NCBI RefSeq assembly: GCF_019317285.1
Contig: NZ_CP079218.1
Location: 4,960,001 to 5,024,000, forward strand
DNA from: Pedobacter sp. D749
GTDB taxonomy: Bacteria > Bacteroidota > Bacteroidia > Sphingobacteriales > Sphingobacteriaceae
DNA: 64,000 nt
Reading direction: 5' to 3'
Shown here: positions 60,805 through 64,000 of the stretch, piece after piece
How positions within the stretch are numbered: position 1 is the stretch's first letter
Layout of the letters: each line of letters begins with the position of its first letter
Notes under the pieces: model-generated
What the model was told of the DNA's origin: nothing
Databases searched by the model: none
What the model saw: only the letters and a program-made list of their open reading frames with translations
Translations under genes and position numbers: made by a program

Positions 60805-62496
60805 ATGAAAAAGGTTTTATTATTGTTGTTAATGGCTACAATGTTTATTGCATTGCCAGCTATTAAGAGTTACGCCCTTGTAACACAAGATACCACAGCA
60901 ACTGCTCCTCCTGATGATATTGTTTTTACCGAAGTAGGTTCGGCACAGGATAGTGCTGCCAATAAGCAGGTAAAAACGGAAAAAGATACCCTTAAAAAGG
61001 ATACGGTTAAAAAAGTAGAGAAAGCTGCGGTAGCTGGCAAAGATGCGCCAAAACAATCGCTTTGGGTAACCTTTGGTTTAGGTCTTTTGGCCGGTATTGC
61101 AGCTTTTTTTCTTCCATGTATTTTTCCGATGGTTCCGCTTACTGTTGGTTTCTTTACCAAAAGAGCCGAAAGCAGGGCAAAAGGAATCAGGAGTGCTATT
61201 ATTTATGGTTTATCGATCATTGTAATTTACGTGGGCTTAGGCGTAATTATTACCTTGATCTGGGGCGCCAGTGCATTAAATGAGATCTCGACCGATGGAT
61301 TTTTTAATATTTTCATCTTCCTTATCCTGATTGTTTTTGGTGTATCGTTTCTAGGCGCTTTTGAAATTACGCTACCTAGTTCGTTTGTAAATAAACTGGA
61401 TGCAAAATCGGATGCGAAAGGTTTAAGCGGAATCTTTTTTATGGCAGCAACCCTGGCTGTTGTTTCCTTTTCTTGTACAGGCCCTTTAATTGGAACCTCA
61501 TTGGTTGCCATTAATACCGATCTGTTAACACCTGTTATCGTCATGTTCGGCTTTTCGTTATCATTGGCGTTAATTTTTACCATGTTTGCTATTTTCCCAA
61601 GTTTAATGACGGGGCTACCAAAATCAGGTGGTTGGTTAAACTCAATCAAAGTTTTTCTTGGGTTCTTAGAATTGGGTTTATCATTAAAATTTCTTTCAAC
61701 AGCCGATCTGGCCTATCACTGGGGAATATTGGACCGTGAGATATTCCTGGCCATCTGGATTGTACTTGCCTTAATTTTGGGCGTTTATTTATTAGGAAAA
61801 ATTAAGTTTTCTCATGATAGCGACCTCCCTTATGTTTCAGTGCCAAGATTATTTATTGCAACAGCAACTTTTGTATTTGCCATTTATCTCATTCCGGGCT
61901 TATGGGGAGCACCTCTAAAAGCAGTGAGTGCATTGGTGCCGCCTTTATCCACTCAGGATTTTGTAATCGGACAAGATGGTGGCGGTGGCTCAAGCCCAAC
62001 AGTTACACATGCTAAACGGAAATATTCAGAATTCCTGCACATTCCGCATAATATCGACGGGTTCTTCGATTACCAGGAAGCCCTTGCTTATGCTAAAGAG
62101 GTAAAAAAACCATTGTTTTTAGATTTCACCGGACATGGATGTGTAAATTGCAGAGAAATGGAAGCCAGGGTTTGGTCTGACCCAAGAGTGCTTAAAAAAT
62201 TGAAAGAAGATTATATTGTGGTATCGCTTTATACAGATGATAAAACCAGTTTACCTGAAGCGGAACAATTTGACTCTAAAATTTTGGGCACAAAAGTGAA
62301 TACCGTTGGTAAAAAATTCAAACATTTGCAGGCTGAAAGATTTAATACCATTTCGCAACCATATTATGTACTTTTGGGTACTGATGAAAAAGAATTAGTT
62401 TCGCCTCCTATTGGAGTAGAATTTGATATAGACAAATATTTGCAATATCTGGATAATGGATTATCAGAATTTGCTAAGAAACAAACAAATGAATAA
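60805..62496 (+). CDS. DsbD-type thiol:disulfide interchange protein (membrane plus thioredoxin domains)
   Basis: 563 residues. Signal peptide 1-24, then a low-complexity linker and the CcdA-like membrane domain (about 85-385, eight helices). Its redox cysteines are C105 in LPCIFPMVP and C224 in SFSCTGPLIG. A C-terminal thioredoxin domain has CVNC (C446, C449). Electrons pass from cytoplasmic thioredoxin through the membrane to the periplasm; the alpha domain is the separate protein just upstream. It overlaps the pfkA start by 8 nt. Confidence 0.93.
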   Translation: MKKVLLLLLMATMFIALPAIKSYALVTQDTTATAPPDDIVFTEVGSAQDSAANKQVKTEKDTLKKDTVKKVEKAAVAGKDAPKQSLWVTFGLGLLAGIAAFFLPCIFPMVPLTVGFFTKRAESRAKGIRSAIIYGLSIIVIYVGLGVIITLIWGASALNEISTDGFFNIFIFLILIVFGVSFLGAFEITLPSSFVNKLDAKSDAKGLSGIFFMAATLAVVSFSCTGPLIGTSLVAINTDLLTPVIVMFGFSLSLALIFTMFAIFPSLMTGLPKSGGWLNSIKVFLGFLELGLSLKFLSTADLAYHWGILDREIFLAIWIVLALILGVYLLGKIKFSHDSDLPYVSVPRLFIATATFVFAIYLIPGLWGAPLKAVSALVPPLSTQDFVIGQDGGGGSSPTVTHAKRKYSEFLHIPHNIDGFFDYQEALAYAKEVKKPLFLDFTGHGCVNCREMEARVWSDPRVLKKLKEDYIVVSLYTDDKTSLPEAEQFDSKILGTKVNTVGKKFKHLQAERFNTISQPYYVLLGTDEKELVSPPIGVEFDIDKYLQYLDNGLSEFAKKQTNE

Positions 62497-63472
62497 GATT
62501 AAGAATATTGGCGTTTTAACCTCTGGCGGAGATTCGCCAGGCATGAACGCCGCAATTAGAGCCGTAGTTAGGGGCTCTATTTATTATGATATTGAAGTAA
62601 CCGGATTTATCCGTGGATACGAAGGGCTGATCAACAATGATTTTATCCCTATGGACCGCAAATCTGTAGCAAATATTATCCAGCGCGGAGGAACCATTTT
62701 AAAAACTGCACGTAGTGAAGCTTTTAGAACCGTTGAGGGCAGAAAAAAAGCTTATGAAAACCTGAAAGCTAAAGGTATTGATGCTTTAGTGGTAATTGGT
62801 GGTGACGGAACATTTACGGGTGCCAATATTTTTTCTAAAGAGTTCGATTTCCCGATTGTAGGTTTACCTGGAACAATTGATAACGATTTGGCAGGTACCG
62901 ATTTTACCATCGGTTATGATTCTGCCATCAATACTGTTATTGATGCGGTAGACAGGATCAGGGATACGGCTGAATCGCACGATAGATTATTCATCGTGGA
63001 AGTAATGGGCCGCGACTCCGGATTAATTGCTTTAAGAAGTGGAATTGGTGTAGGCGCAGAAGCGATTATGATCCCTGAAGCCAATATGAATGCAGATGAT
63101 ATATTACATAAATTAGAGCATAGCCGTAAAGATAAAGCATCGAAAATTATTATTGTTGCAGAAGGAGATGATACAGGCGGTGCATTTAAAGTTGGCGAAA
63201 TTTTGCAGGAAAAATACCCACACTACGATACAAAGGTTTCGGTTTTGGGCCATATTCAGCGTGGAGGTAAACCAACATGTATGGACCGTGTATTGGCAAG
63301 CCGTTTAGGTGTTGCTGCTGTAGAGGGTTTAATTAATGGCGAAAGCGGTGTAATGGCCGGCCAGGTAAACCGCGAAATTATTTTTACCCCCTTCGATCAT
63401 GCCATTAAACATATTAATGCCGAAAAAGTGAGTGCCAAATGGCTTAAACTCATTGATATACTTTCGTTTTAA
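62489..63472 (+). CDS. pfkA: ATP-dependent 6-phosphofructokinase PfkA
   Basis: 327 residues from the ATG at 62489; an earlier in-frame start (62456) would add residues before the family-typical MNKIKNIGVLTSGGDSPG. GGDGT at 104-108 (Gly before the Asp-Gly pair) marks ATP rather than pyrophosphate use. TIDND at 129-133 holds catalytic D131, and the MGRDSG and EGD segments are intact. It phosphorylates fructose 6-phosphate in glycolysis. Its start overlaps the end of the DsbD gene by 8 nt, so the two are translationally linked, and a terminator follows. Confidence 0.96.
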   Translation: MNKIKNIGVLTSGGDSPGMNAAIRAVVRGSIYYDIEVTGFIRGYEGLINNDFIPMDRKSVANIIQRGGTILKTARSEAFRTVEGRKKAYENLKAKGIDALVVIGGDGTFTGANIFSKEFDFPIVGLPGTIDNDLAGTDFTIGYDSAINTVIDAVDRIRDTAESHDRLFIVEVMGRDSGLIALRSGIGVGAEAIMIPEANMNADDILHKLEHSRKDKASKIIIVAEGDDTGGAFKVGEILQEKYPHYDTKVSVLGHIQRGGKPTCMDRVLASRLGVAAVEGLINGESGVMAGQVNREIIFTPFDHAIKHINAEKVSAKWLKLIDILSF

Positions 63473-63494
63473 CGGAAACAGGATATAAAAAAGA

Positions 63495-63530
63495 AAAGTC
63501 TTTCCCGCACCGGAAAGACTTTCTTGTTTT
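63495..63530. terminator. Terminator between pfkA and the convergent ybjQ-type gene
   Basis: AAAGTCTTTCC (63495-63505) pairs with GGAAAGACTTT (63512-63522), then CTTGTTTTT. A-rich bases before the stem let it work on the minus strand as well. Confidence 0.85.
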
Positions 63531-63557
63531 TGCTTAGTTTTCGCAATAAGCAATTTC

Positions 63558-63881
63558 TTAATCTGCTAAAATAACAGCAGTACCATTGGCACTCACCATG
63601 AGCATGCTCCCTCCGCTACCTACAGTTTCATAATCTAAATCAACACCAACAATAGCATTTGCACCCAAAGCGGCTGCGTATTGCTGCATTTCGTTAACGG
63701 CGGTATCTTTACCCTCTCTTAAAACGCGCTCGTAAGAACTCGATCTACCCCCTACTATATCTGTTATGCCAGCAAATAAATCTTTAAAAATATTTGCGCC
63801 AATAATGGTTTCTCCGGTAACAAGACCAATATATTTTACAATTTTTCTGCCCTCAACTGTAGGCGTTGTAGTTACTAACAT
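63558..63881 (-). CDS. YbjQ family protein (DUF74)
   Basis: 107 residues, one YbjQ domain covering the whole chain. The conserved segments are TPTVEGRKIVKYIGLVTGE, GGRSSSYERVLREG and ALGANAIVGVDLDYE. The family forms pentamers and is annotated as heavy-metal binding on weak grounds; function is unknown. It is convergent with pfkA. Confidence 0.92.
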   Translation of the reverse strand: MLVTTTPTVEGRKIVKYIGLVTGETIIGANIFKDLFAGITDIVGGRSSSYERVLREGKDTAVNEMQQYAAALGANAIVGVDLDYETVGSGGSMLMVSANGTAVILAD

Positions 63882-64000
63882 CGTTTCAGTTTTATTATTA
63901 GAACAAATTTTTTAAAAAATGTTACAATTTTCAAAAGCTTTTTTTACGTATTTCTGTAAGGTTTTGTCTCCTAAATATAAGGGCGCTAAGTGTTTTCTAA
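63882..64000. other. AT-rich end of the window
   Basis: 119 bp with no gene. It must contain the promoter of the YbjQ-type gene, but no clear TAnnTTTG box is seen. Confidence 0.4.

Overview
The window looks like chromosome of a Bacteroidetes bacterium, most likely family Sphingobacteriaceae (Pedobacter-like). The evidence is AT-rich DNA, TAnnTTTG promoter boxes instead of sigma-70 boxes, typical Bacteroidetes families (DUF4175, DUF2911, DUF2007, 7TM-DISM kinase, YbeY ending in GYKDK) and many palindromic intergenic repeats. No rRNA, tRNA, CRISPR, phage or insertion-sequence transposase was seen. The genus is inferred from family content; no database was searched.

Layout. 1-1263: end of an efflux operon (TolC-like protein behind its TetR regulator). 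1264-3994: repeat-rich DNA around a small membrane protein and a secreted DUF2911 protein. 3995-7979: a Tat-exported phosphocholine-type phospholipase C and a secreted GDPD-GH16 fusion. 8582-18983: DUF4175 protein, ybeY, ABC-F ATPase, two parS-like sites, mnmG and a lipoprotein. 19070-25167: gamma-carbonic anhydrase, nadB, an AT-rich gap, nadA, a glutamate/aspartate-type symporter and thiL. 25366-29767: RmuC, PurU, an FAD oxidoreductase and a zinc metallopeptidase. 29848-30530: a 190-bp tandem repeat. 30591-34034: apaG, dusB, then CPBP protease, DUF2007 protein and cdsA. 34164-38121: methyltransferase, thioesterase, and metE behind a cobalamin riboswitch. 38216-45897: M14 peptidase, DsbA/FrnE-type protein, DUF3820 protein and mfd. 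46206-50569: DUF2752, TM2, Nif3/YqfO, zinc-ribbon and TPR proteins. 50566-56186: FabH-like synthase, a two-component system and two secreted proteins. 56253-63881: LUD protein, ftsH, rsfS, birA, split DsbD, pfkA and YbjQ.

How the genes fit together. Most of the window is housekeeping: tRNA modification (mnmG, dusB), ribosome maturation and silencing (ybeY, rsfS), NAD synthesis (nadA/nadB with a probable aspartate importer), methionine synthesis, membrane lipid synthesis (cdsA), DNA repair (mfd, rmuC), protein quality control (ftsH) and thiol chemistry (DsbD parts, FrnE).

The most interesting points are the GDPD-GH16 fusion beside a phospholipase C, which suggests attack on phosphoglycerol- or phosphocholine-decorated beta-glucans; a possible replication-origin neighbourhood (two parS-like sites near mnmG and an AT-rich gap with DnaA-box-like nonamers); a LytTR-type 21-bp direct repeat in front of a short unannotated transcription unit; and several families of palindromic or tandem intergenic repeats.
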